Positions 37,782-46,314 of a DNA stretch of 64,000 bases are shown here, piece after piece. The notes beneath the pieces are model-generated. The model ran no database searches, was not told the DNA's origin, and saw only the letters and a program-made list of their open reading frames with translations. The stretch comes from UTCFX2 sp963726375 (GTDB lineage: Bacteria > Chloroflexota > Anaerolineae > Anaerolineales > UBA4823): the NCBI GenBank assembly GCA_963726375.1, contig CAVSCE010000014.1, positions 248,001 through 312,000 on the forward strand, written 5' to 3'. Each line of letters begins with the position of its first letter. Position 1 is the stretch's first letter. The position numbers and the translations under genes are program-made.

Positions 37782-37809
37782 ATTTTATCACGGTGGAAGG
37801 ATATGTCAA
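37782..37809 (-). promoter_or_regulatory. argG promoter
   Basis: Minus strand TTGACA (plus 37804-37809), 16-base spacer, TAAAAT (plus 37782-37787). The predicted start is near 37775, giving a leader of about 190 bases before argG. Confidence 0.75.
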
Positions 37810-37867
37810 TGGAAATGGCTTTATTGCTGGTTCTTGAAAATAGTGAATGAAAAAGCAGGAAAATCGA

Positions 37868-38905
37868 TCAATACGCCAGCAGCCGCTCCATTTCTGTGCG
37901 GATACTTTCCACCGACGGGAGGACTGCTTCCATCAGCGCGAGGTTGTAGGGGATCGGTACGTCGGGCACCGCCAGCCGCTTGACCGGGGCGTCCAGGTCT
38001 GTGAATGCCTGGCTTGCGATGACCGCTGCGATCTCGGCACCAAAACCGGCGGTAAGGAAGTCCTCGTGGACGATGAGGACCTTGCCTGTAGCGCGGACGC
38101 TTTCCAGGACGGCTTCCTGGTCCCAGGGGATGATCGTCCGCAAATCGAGCAGGCGGATGCGGCCTGAGAACGCCGCAGCGGCTTCCAGGCAGCGGTGGAC
38201 CAGGGCACCCCAGCTCACGACGGTCAGCTCGGAACCGTCGGTCAATGCGGCTGCTTTCCCAAAAGGCAGGCAGTATCCATCGCCGGGGTAGGGTTGGCGT
38301 CCCTCACGGGTATCGAGCAGGGCGCGGTGCTCGAAGAAGAAAGTCGGGTCGTCGCCGCGCAGCGCGGTCCGCAGCAGGCCGACCGCATCCGCAGCGTTGC
38401 TCGGGAACGCGATCCGCCAGCCAAGGGTGTGAGCGAAGACAGCCTCGGCGGTGACGCTGTGCCAGGGGTCGCCGGTCTTTTTGCCAAAGCCGACCGGGAT
38501 GCGGACGACGAGCGGGGCGGCGAAGCGATTCGCGGTTCGCCAGCGGAGCGTGCCCAGGTCGCTGAGCTGCTCGTGGGCAGGGTCGGCGTACTTGCGGAAC
38601 TGGATCTCGGGGACAGGGAGCAGGCCGGCGAGCGCCAGCCCGGCGGCGCGGCCGATGATGCCGTCCTCGTTGAGCGAGGTGTCGAAGACGCGCTCGGCGC
38701 CGAAATGTGCCTGCATGTCCAGCGTCGCGCCGTGCACGCCGCCTTTCACGCCAACGTCCTCCCCAAAGACAAGCAGCCTGGGATTGAGCGACATCTCGAC
38801 TTCCAGCGTCCGCCGGACGGCGTCAACCAGGTTGATGCGCGGACCTTCAGGCTGAGGCGAAGCCTCGACCAGGTGGGATTTGGAAGGAATCAGGACGCAG
38901 CCCAC
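37868..38905 (-). CDS. 2-oxoacid dehydrogenase E1 component, beta subunit
   Basis: About 345 residues if started at GTG 38905 (GCVLIPSKSHLVEASPQ); the open frame extends to 39043 and overlaps the alpha gene. Transketolase-like pyrimidine-binding domain (NPRLLVFGEDVGVKGGVHGA, DTSLNEDGIIGRAAGLALAG) and C-terminal domain (LLDLRTIIPWDQEAVLESV, VHEDFLTAGFGAEI) of the branched-chain/pyruvate dehydrogenase E1-beta family. With the alpha subunit it decarboxylates a 2-oxoacid using thiamine diphosphate. The branched-chain type is favoured by the GVKGGVHGATLDMQ region, but substrate is not certain. E2 and E3 are not in the window. Confidence 0.88.
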   Translation of the reverse strand: MGCVLIPSKSHLVEASPQPEGPRINLVDAVRRTLEVEMSLNPRLLVFGEDVGVKGGVHGATLDMQAHFGAERVFDTSLNEDGIIGRAAGLALAGLLPVPEIQFRKYADPAHEQLSDLGTLRWRTANRFAAPLVVRIPVGFGKKTGDPWHSVTAEAVFAHTLGWRIAFPSNAADAVGLLRTALRGDDPTFFFEHRALLDTREGRQPYPGDGYCLPFGKAAALTDGSELTVVSWGALVHRCLEAAAAFSGRIRLLDLRTIIPWDQEAVLESVRATGKVLIVHEDFLTAGFGAEIAAVIASQAFTDLDAPVKRLAVPDVPIPYNLALMEAVLPSVESIRTEMERLLAY

Positions 38906-39912
38906 CCCGGGTAGGAGTCTCTCCTTCAAAGAACAGGTGGCGGCGGACATCGGCGGGATTTGGTTCAGGTAGGGCTTCGGCTTCAGAGAGTGCGGCTTGA
39001 AGCTCGCGCTGGATTTCCGTCTCGAGCTCATCCCAGCGCGCATCGTCGTCCAGGAAAGATTTCAACTGCAGGAGCGGGTCGCGCTGCGCTTCCTCGGCCT
39101 TTTCGGCTTCGGGCTTGTAGGACTGGTCATCGATGAAAGTATGCCCGGTCAATCGGACGACATACAATTGAAGCAGACAGGGACCAAGACCGCTGCGGAC
39201 ATGATCGACCGCCGTGCGGATTAAATCTGCGGTCTGCTGCGGATCAGTCCCATCACCTTCCAGGATTTTCAGACTGGCATAGCAGGCCAGGTTTGCGGCG
39301 ACGTTCCCACCGGGTGTCTGCAGGTCGGCCGGGACGGAAAGCCCGTAGCAGTTGTTCTCGATGAAGAAGATCATCGGGAGTTTCAGGGTTGAGGCGATGT
39401 TCAAGGCCGCCCAGAAGCCGTTGGCAGCAGTGCTGCCTTCACCACCGCAGGCGACTGCGATTGCCCCGGCCCAATCCGCCTCGCCGAGCACACCTGTACG
39501 GTATTGGATTGCCTGAGCCCAACCGGCTGCGGGCGTATACTGGGCCCCGACGTTACCCGAGGCCGGCAGGATTGTTGCGCCGGTGCGGGCAGGCAGGTTG
39601 AACATCACTCCGACGTCTCTCCCCTGAGTGGGGCTGCCGGAGCGGGCTAACCCGGCGGCGAGCGCTTCGACTGGCGTCAGACCGCTGGCCAGCAGCAGCG
39701 GTCGCGAGCGGTAGTAGACTGTGGCGGCGTCGTGCGGGTGAATCGAGTGAAAGGCCGAGCAGGACCTGGGCCAGCTCGTGTCCGCTGGCAGAAAACTGGT
39801 ATTTGACCTTGCCTTGCGGCGTCAGCTGCTCAACTTCCAGCCGGTCGAGCGACCGGGAGAGAAGCATAAGCCTGGCAGCTTTCCACCAATCGATCCAATC
39901 CGTTTTGATCAT
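38847..39912 (-). CDS. 2-oxoacid dehydrogenase E1 component, alpha subunit (one frame break)
   Basis: Frame-corrected, about 355 residues, starting at ATG 39912 whose first bases overlap the MATE-like gene's stop (ATGA). N-terminal helices (LMLLSRSLDRLEVEQLTPQG; FSASGHELAQVLLGLS), then a one-base break near 39745 into HPHDAATVYYRSRPLLLASG. The thiamine-diphosphate motif GxGx25-30NN appears as GGEGSTAANGFWAALNIAS to IFFIENNCYGLS; the usual GDG is GEG. It ends at 38847, overlapping the beta frame, so translation is coupled. Confidence 0.85.
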
Positions 39913-41210
39913 GCAGCTGCCTCCAATGATGGTGTGCTTTCCTGGATCTGACCCAGTTTCAAATCCCTTAACACGCTGCGCGAGCGCAGCCAGAGCCAGA
40001 TGGTCTGGGTTGCAACGCTCAGGGTAAGGGCAAGTACGCCGAAATACAGCCCGGGGACCTGGGTGAACGCAACTCCAAAGCCGAGCACGATCAGGCTGGT
40101 GAGAAGGTAGATCAAGACCGACTTCGTAATGGCCCGGGTGCGACCGTCGTGAAGGATCGCACCTTGATACCAGCTCTGCAGAACGGTCAGCGCTGGAAGC
40201 GGCAGGGCAATCCACAGCGCCCGCTGACCCATTATGCTCAGCTCGGGGCGGAGCGCAAAGATTTCCTGGAACCAGAACCTTGATAATGGAGTAGCTGTAA
40301 TCAGGAACAGCCCTGCAGTCGAGGATAGAATCAGCACGGAAGCAAAGCGGTTCAGGCTTTTATAAGAGCCATTCCGGTCCAGAAAAGACACGACGACTTC
40401 GTTATATGCTATCCCCAGGCTGCGCAGCATGAAGATCAGGCCTGAGACGACCAGCCAGACTGCGAGAGACTCGATTGCCAGCGGCATCCGGTTCATCGCT
40501 GCGCTGCCGATCGGGTTAGCAAGCAGCGACAGAAGCGAAGTCAACACAAGCGGTGTATAGAAAGCCCAAAATGCTGCCCAGGTCAGCGGCGGGTCTACGG
40601 CCGGCGCCGGTTTGATATCCCTGTTCAGCACAGGGTGGATGATCAGCCGGATATATGCGGCTTCGCTCATCACGCCGCAGGCGACCGCGCTCGAGCCGAC
40701 GACAATGCCGGGGATCGAACCGACCGAATAACCGATCGCCAGGACGAGAAGATTAGCGCTCAACCGGACGACTGTCCCTAACCCGACGGACCTGGAATGT
40801 CCGGTGCGGATCAGCACACCCTGGTTGAAACGGCGGTAGGCAATCGACCAGGTCCACGGGAGCATGATCATTAATCCGATTCGGGCCGGCTCAACGATCT
40901 GCGGCTTGGCCCCCATGATATCTTCGACAACGAAATAATAGAGCGGCGTGAATGCGATCAGAATGTGAAGCAGAGTCAGCAGGGCTCCAGCGGTCATCAT
41001 AAAGCGGCGGATCAGCCGGTAGGATGCCCAATCTTTGCTCAGGGCAGTCGATGCGGCCAGCAGCATGATGATCGGTGACTCGATGATCAGCGCGAGCGGG
41101 AAGACCACCCCGCTGTAGGCCGCCATGTTGATCTCCGGATAGGCGAGGCGAGCCATTACAGCGCTTATCGCCGGACCTTCCAGACTCATCAGCAACCAGC
41201 TCGCGGCCAA
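39909..41210 (-). CDS. Polytopic MATE/MOP-like membrane protein
   Basis: About 434 residues from TTG 41210, with about twelve membrane helices in two halves, resembling MATE/polysaccharide-exporter folds. The N-terminus is uncertain: the same frame is open for 20 more codons (TEIPISQVVAAWWPLAASWL) up to the TAA of the MOSC gene and holds no ATG or GTG. Either a non-standard start is used or a base error hides it. It overlaps the E1-alpha gene by ATGA, so it is in that operon. Transported substrate unknown. Confidence 0.72.
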   Translation of the reverse strand: MAASWLLMSLEGPAISAVMARLAYPEINMAAYSGVVFPLALIIESPIIMLLAASTALSKDWASYRLIRRFMMTAGALLTLLHILIAFTPLYYFVVEDIMGAKPQIVEPARIGLMIMLPWTWSIAYRRFNQGVLIRTGHSRSVGLGTVVRLSANLLVLAIGYSVGSIPGIVVGSSAVACGVMSEAAYIRLIIHPVLNRDIKPAPAVDPPLTWAAFWAFYTPLVLTSLLSLLANPIGSAAMNRMPLAIESLAVWLVVSGLIFMLRSLGIAYNEVVVSFLDRNGSYKSLNRFASVLILSSTAGLFLITATPLSRFWFQEIFALRPELSIMGQRALWIALPLPALTVLQSWYQGAILHDGRTRAITKSVLIYLLTSLIVLGFGVAFTQVPGLYFGVLALTLSVATQTIWLWLRSRSVLRDLKLGQIQESTPSLEAAA

Positions 41211-41270
41211 CGGCCACCAGGCAGCAACAACCTGGCTGATCGGAATCTCGGTGTTTTGGGCTGGTTTTTC

Positions 41271-41891
41271 TTAAATCAATGTGAATTGAACCTGCTCAGT
41301 CGAATTTTGGTCGATCGGGAGTGTACAGAAATTGAGGAGCGACCTCAGCTCTGAGGTCTCTCCAACCCGGATGATTCCCGGCAGCTCAACCGTAGCGACG
41401 ATGCCTCGCAAGTGCATAAATTCCTTGATAAATCGTTCCTGGAGACCTGGAAGGTTGTAATGATCCTGGACGATTTTTCCGGTATGCTGGCAGGGAAGAT
41501 TTTTGGATTCGACGACGAGGGTTACACCGCCGGAGAAAAACAAGCGGGTCCGGGAGGGGAGATGGGTGAGGTTAGGGATTCCTTCGATAAGCAAATTTGC
41601 GCCCAACCATTCGGCCCGGATTTCTGGGACTTCGATCGCGCGTGCAGCGGCGTCCAGCTCCTCGACAGAAACAATCGAGACCTGGCGATCGTTGTGGATC
41701 TCGGTGCCGCGCGGATAATGGGGCGTGCGGCCGTCGGATTTATGGGTAAGGCCAGCGTGGCGGTCGCCTTCAAAACCTGCAAATGTTACTATGACCTTCT
41801 CCTGGGCTGTAGTGATTAGAGAATGCGGATCCAGACCAAGATAGAGTCCAGCGGCTTTCCCGGTGAGGCTGTATGATGAGTTCATATTCAT
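41271..41891 (-). CDS. MOSC-domain protein
   Basis: 206 residues from ATG 41891. The MOSC beta-barrel is recognisable by FEGDRHAGLTHKSDGR, the NDRQVSIVSVEEL stretch, and the conserved Cys in LPCQHTGKIV, which in this superfamily carries persulfide sulfur or binds a molybdenum-cofactor-type ligand. Stand-alone MOSC proteins act in sulfur transfer or N-hydroxylated-compound reduction; which applies is unknown. It lies upstream of the MATE-like gene in the same reading frame, separated by TAA. Confidence 0.85.
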   Translation of the reverse strand: MNMNSSYSLTGKAAGLYLGLDPHSLITTAQEKVIVTFAGFEGDRHAGLTHKSDGRTPHYPRGTEIHNDRQVSIVSVEELDAAARAIEVPEIRAEWLGANLLIEGIPNLTHLPSRTRLFFSGGVTLVVESKNLPCQHTGKIVQDHYNLPGLQERFIKEFMHLRGIVATVELPGIIRVGETSELRSLLNFCTLPIDQNSTEQVQFTLI

Positions 41892-42028
41892 GCTCGCTTT
41901 CAGGTACAGCAGAATTCTAATTGAACGAAAAATCATTATAACTTATCTGGAATGATGAATGGAATTCGATGAGATTGCAGTGTTTAAGGATTCGGATCGA
42001 TAAAATCGGCGAGTTGGGTAAATCGTGC

Positions 42029-42079
42029 TTGACATGAGGGTATTTTTTTGCTATTCTATAACTACCGACCGGTCGGTAG
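42029..42079 (+). promoter_or_regulatory. TetR-gene promoter with a perfect 18-bp operator palindrome
   Basis: TTGACA (42029-42034), 17 bases, TATTCT (42052-42057), then CTACCGACCGGTCGGTAG (42062-42079), a perfect palindrome at the expected transcription start. The ATG of the TetR gene follows at 42089. The arrangement fits autorepression. Confidence 0.85.
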
Positions 42080-42088
42080 GGAGTCAGC

Positions 42089-42653
42089 ATGACGCGCGAT
42101 GAGATCCTGTCTGCAGCAGCACAGATCTTCAGCGAAAAGGGTTTTCACGCCACTTCGATGCAGGATATCGCCCAGGCTGGTTAACCTGCAAAAAGCCAGC
42201 CTTTACCATCACGTCTCGAGCAAACAGCAGATCCTGGTCGATGTCCTGGACCGCGCCCTGGACATGCTGATCGCGAACATGGAGGAAGTGATGGCTCGTC
42301 CACTCTTGCCGGACGAAATGCTCCGCCAGGCGATCCAGTGCTACCTGCAAACCATGCTGGACCACCGGGATCTCTCGGCAGTCCTGCTGCTTGAACATCG
42401 CTCGCTGCGGCCTGAGCTGCATGCTCATCATGTGCCGAGGCGCGATCGCTTTGAAGGTTTGTGGCGAGACCTGATCCGTTCAGGGATCGAGCAGGGCGTT
42501 TTTGCAAACACCGATCCTGCGATGACGGGTCGGGCGCTTTTAGGGGCGATGAACTGGACGATCACATGGTACCGCCCCGATGGGCTTGAAAACTCGATGA
42601 TGGTTGCCGACCAGTATGCAAACGTATTCCTGAACGGGCTGTTCAAGCGTTGA
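42089..42653 (+). CDS. TetR-family regulator of the beta-oxidation cluster (one frame break)
   Basis: Frame-corrected, about 188 residues. N-terminal helix-turn-helix (ILSAAAQIFSEKGFHATSMQ, then DIAQAG; after a one-base break near 42181, LQKASLYHHVSSKQQILVDV) and an all-helical ligand domain. The YHHVSSK and ATSMQDIA motifs are standard TetR. First gene of a plus-strand run of acyl-CoA enzymes, so an acyl-CoA ligand is the natural guess. It probably represses its own promoter through the palindrome at 42062. Confidence 0.9.
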
Positions 42654-42658
42654 GATGA

Positions 42659-43756
42659 ATGATGGACCGACCAGAGGAACCGGAACCAGTCAGAATTTAT
42701 GAAACCTCGGGAGGAGCAAGGATCTTTCAGATCCCACTCCTGGTGTTCCCGGGCATGTGGGGTTATGCCTACCTGGTGCTGGTGGAAGCAGGGCGGTCCA
42801 GCTGGAAGGTGCTGATCGACGCCGGCTCAGGTTTTGGCTCGTCCAACCAGCACCTGGCGGACGGTTTTTCGCAGATTTCCAGGATGATTGGCCAGCCGTT
42901 GGGGTACTCGGACCTGACGCATATCCTGATCACGCACGGTCATATCGATCATTTTGGCGGACTGACCGCGCTGCGCCCGCAGACCCAGGCACGGTTGGGG
43001 ATCCACGAGCTTGATCTGCGCAACCTGACCAATTATGATGAGCGGCTGACGATGGTTGCTCGCCGTCTGGAAGGCTATCTGGTCGAAGCGGGGGTTCCGG
43101 CTGACCGCCGCCAGAATTTAATCAACCTCTATAAGATAACCAAGAGCATCTACCGCTCTGTCCAGGTCGATTTTACCTTCGAAGCAGCCGGGATGAGGCT
43201 CGGACCTTTTGAGATGCTACACACACCCGGGCACTGCGCCGGACACGTCGTCATCCGCCTGGACGACTTTTTGTTCTGCGGAGATCACGTGCTCATGGAA
43301 ATTTCCCCCCACCAGTCGCCTGAAATCCTGACTCAGTTCACCGGTCTTAGCCACTATCTTAAATCTTTGGAGAGCCTGAGCGCCTGGGCAGGGGATATCT
43401 CCATGGCACTGCCGGGTCACAGGGAACCCATCGTGCACCTGAGAAGCCGGATCGATGAAATTCGTCGGGTCCATCAAGAACGACTGGGGTTAACCCTGGA
43501 TTTGGTGAGTGAGCCGCACACGATCGAGGAAGTATCCCTGGCGATGTTTGGAAATACGCACGGCTATAATGTGCTGCTGGCAATCGAAGAGGCAGGCGCG
43601 CATGTGGAATTCCTGGACCAGCGCGGCTTGCTGCTCATTGAGAATTTAAAGGAGCTGGAAAGCGGATTTTCACCTGCGCCGGTTCGATATCGATGTTTGC
43701 CGCACATCGAAGAAAACAAACTGGATGGATTTGGGTTCGGATATGCGATGGTTTGA
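42659..43756 (+). CDS. MBL-fold metallo-hydrolase
   Basis: 365 residues. The zinc-binding motif HGHIDHFGG is at about residue 95, followed by the second His in HTPGHCAGHV, Asp in FCGDHV and a late His in LPGHREPI, all needed for a two-metal site. The C-terminal third forms a winged-helix-like extension (TIEEVSLAMFGNTHGYNVLL, AHVEFLDQRGLL) like LACTB2/MBL-type thioesterases and nucleases. In this operon a CoA-thioester or lactone hydrolase is more plausible than a nuclease. It follows the TetR gene by five bases. Confidence 0.87.
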   Translation: MMDRPEEPEPVRIYETSGGARIFQIPLLVFPGMWGYAYLVLVEAGRSSWKVLIDAGSGFGSSNQHLADGFSQISRMIGQPLGYSDLTHILITHGHIDHFGGLTALRPQTQARLGIHELDLRNLTNYDERLTMVARRLEGYLVEAGVPADRRQNLINLYKITKSIYRSVQVDFTFEAAGMRLGPFEMLHTPGHCAGHVVIRLDDFLFCGDHVLMEISPHQSPEILTQFTGLSHYLKSLESLSAWAGDISMALPGHREPIVHLRSRIDEIRRVHQERLGLTLDLVSEPHTIEEVSLAMFGNTHGYNVLLAIEEAGAHVEFLDQRGLLLIENLKELESGFSPAPVRYRCLPHIEENKLDGFGFGYAMV

Positions 43757-43807
43757 CCTGGAAATTATCCAGGCTCATGCGATGAAGGCCTAACAGGAGA
43801 TGAGACC

Positions 43808-44903
43808 ATGTATTCTTTCGATCCAACCGAAGAACAACAGATGCTGATCGACGCCGTCAAGCGCTATGCAGCTAATGACCTGCGCGCAAAGATGAGAGAC
43901 GTCGAGGAGGAGGCCGTGCTGCCGGATAAACTGATCCAAAAGGGCTGGGAGCTTGGCTACTTACAGGCTTCGATCCCGGAGCAGTACGGCGGATTTGGAG
44001 AGCACTCCGCGGTTACTGGCGTGCTTGCAGCCGAGGAGATGGCATACGGAGATCTGGCCGGTGCGCTGGGCGTAATGACCCCTGGACTGTTTGCGCTGCC
44101 GATTGCCCTGGCAGGCAGCGAAGCACAAAGGCAGACCTACCTGCCGGAGATCGTCGAAGGACCCTGGATGCCTTACACTTCGGCATTGATTGAACCGGCA
44201 TTCGACTTTGACCCGAACGAGCTTCGGACGACTGCATTCCAACAGGGAGACGAATATATCTTGAACGGCGAGAAGACCTTTGTCCCCTACGCTGACAAGG
44301 CCGAAGCGATGATCGTATACGCCCGGCTGGGGGATCTTACCCAGGGATTTATCCTTCGAAAAGGAACTCCAGGTGTTGAGATCGGCGAGCGGCAGAAGAC
44401 GTTGGGCATCCATGCCCTGCCGCTTTTTTCGGTGCGCCTGATTGATGTACATGTCCCGGCAGAAGACAGGCTCGGCGGTCCGGATGGCCATGATTTCAAA
44501 CCGCTGCTGGCCTCGATGCAGATAGCGCTGGCTGCGATGGCGGTTGGGATTTCAGCGCGCCGCGCTGGATTACGCGATTGATTATACAAAAGACCGCGAT
44601 GTGTTCGGGATGAAAGTAGCGCAAAAACAGGCAATTGCTTTTATGCTGGCAGAGATGGCAACCGAGATCGAGTCGATCCGCCTGCTGGTATGGGAAGCAG
44701 CCTGGATGATTGACACAGGTAAACCGGAGGCAGCCAAAGGCGCCTACCTGGCGTTGAGCGGGGCAATGGATATGGCGATGATGGTGACTGACCGCGCCGT
44801 GCAGGCGTTGGGCGGTCACGGCTATATCCGCGAGCACCCGGTGGAACTATGGATGCGCAACGGGCGCGGCATCGCTTCCATGAACGGATTGGCGATCATC
44901 TAG
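43808..44903 (+). CDS. Acyl-CoA dehydrogenase (one frame break)
   Basis: Frame-corrected, about 365 residues. FAD-dependent alpha,beta-dehydrogenation of acyl-CoA. N-terminal helical domain (FDPTEEQQMLIDAVKRYAA, LGYLQASIPEQYGGFGEH), middle beta domain (DEYILNGEKTFVPYADKA) and C-terminal four-helix bundle after a one-base break near 44555 (RAALDYAIDYTKDRDVFGM; ALGGHGYIREHPVE). The GGHGYIREHPVE stretch is where many family members carry the flavin/catalytic loop. It is paired with a second acyl-CoA dehydrogenase 42 bases downstream. Confidence 0.9.
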
Positions 44904-44944
44904 CGCTGCAGGCTGGAATTAATTGACAAGAAAAGGAGTAAAAA

Positions 44945-46198
44945 ATGATTGATTTTGAAGCTCCCAAACCGATCCAGATGATGGACACCGCGCTTGAGAC
45001 TGTGGCGGTAAATATGATGCGCCCGAAGTCGCGCTATTTCGACGAGCACGAGCATGAAATCCCCTGGGATTACATCAACTTCATGCATATGGCGATGCGG
45101 CAGACTGGCGCGGGGAGCCTGGCGCCTGCCGATGAGAAAAAGAAAGTTGATGCCGAAGGCAAGGAACGCCCGCGGATCGGCTACCAGCAGCTGGCATTCA
45201 TGCTTGAGAGGCTGTCCTGGGGGGATGTCGGCATGTACCTGGTTACACCGGGTGGGGGATTAGGCGCAGCGGCTGTGGAAGCCGCCGGAACACCGGAGCA
45301 AAAGGCTAAATTTCTGGCGCGTTTTCGAAGCGATAAGCCGACCTTTGGGGCGATGGCGATGACCGAATCTTGCGCTGGCTCGGATACGTCGGCAATTCGA
45401 GCCACGGCTGTGCTCGATCCTGGGACAAATGAGTGGGTCCTGAATGGCGAAAAAATCTTTGTCACTGCCGGGCAGAAATCGCTTTGCGAAAGCGACGGTT
45501 TCGTGGTCGTATGGGCGACAATCGACCCCAGCGCCGGCCGCGCCGGGATGCGGGCGTTTGTCGTCCCTGCTGGCACGCCGGGTGTCTCGGTGACGAAACT
45601 GGAACATAAATTAGGCATCCGGGTCAGCGATACAGCTTCGATCGTGCTTCAGGATGCACGTGTTCCCTTTGAAAATATGCTGGGCAGCGCCGAGGTGGTC
45701 AAGGATCCGACGACCAAAGGCTTCAAAGGGGCGATGGCGACATTTGATGCCACGCGCCCGCTGATTGGAGCAACTGCTGTGGGCGTAGCCCGCGCCGCCC
45801 TTGAAGAATTGAAAGCTATCCTGGCGAAGAATGGGGTCGAGATTCGCTACGGGCTGCCGCGCCAGAAGATGACGAACATCGAGCGAGAGGTCATCGACAT
45901 GGAAGTGCAGCTGCGCTCGGCCTGGCTGCTGGTGATCAAGGCAGTCTGGATGGCTGATAACCGGCTGCCAAATTCTAAGGAAGCCTCCATGTCGAAAGTC
46001 AGGGCAGGCGATATCGTTACCCGGATCACTCAGCGCGCTGTCGAGCTGCTCGGTCCGCTTGGCTTCAGCCGGGAATACCTTTTAGAAAAATGGTTCCGGG
46101 ATGCAAAGATCAGCGATATCTATGAAGGAACCGGTCAGATCAACCGGCTGATCGTAGCGAGACAGATCCTGGATTATTCGGGTCGAGACCTGCGCTGA
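44945..46198 (+). CDS. Acyl-CoA dehydrogenase, second paralogue
   Basis: 417 residues, intact. FAD-binding middle domain GAMAMTESCAGSDTSAIR and WVLNGEKIFVTAGQ; C-terminal bundle ends in AVELLGPLGFSREYLLEKW and DIYEGTGQINRLIVAR, where the Glu of YEGT is the catalytic base position in this family. It is more divergent at the N-terminus (no standard LTEEQ opening). AAAGGAG precedes the ATG. Two adjacent dehydrogenases may form a hetero-complex or act on different chain types. Confidence 0.92.
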   Translation: MIDFEAPKPIQMMDTALETVAVNMMRPKSRYFDEHEHEIPWDYINFMHMAMRQTGAGSLAPADEKKKVDAEGKERPRIGYQQLAFMLERLSWGDVGMYLVTPGGGLGAAAVEAAGTPEQKAKFLARFRSDKPTFGAMAMTESCAGSDTSAIRATAVLDPGTNEWVLNGEKIFVTAGQKSLCESDGFVVVWATIDPSAGRAGMRAFVVPAGTPGVSVTKLEHKLGIRVSDTASIVLQDARVPFENMLGSAEVVKDPTTKGFKGAMATFDATRPLIGATAVGVARAALEELKAILAKNGVEIRYGLPRQKMTNIEREVIDMEVQLRSAWLLVIKAVWMADNRLPNSKEASMSKVRAGDIVTRITQRAVELLGPLGFSREYLLEKWFRDAKISDIYEGTGQINRLIVARQILDYSGRDLR

Positions 46199-46314
46199 GA
46201 CCAGAAAATTAAGATCAAGATCAAACCATTGGAACCTTAACAACCCACTTTGCCGGTTTAAAAAGACCGACCAGTGGTTCATAGAACAGGATCAAACGGA
46301 AGAAATAGGATTTA

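Noticed and set aside
37600..37810. T-box or other known riboswitch upstream of argG
   Set aside because: No TGGNACCGCG-type T-box sequence, specifier loop or known aptamer core was found; the leader is described as a candidate attenuator instead.
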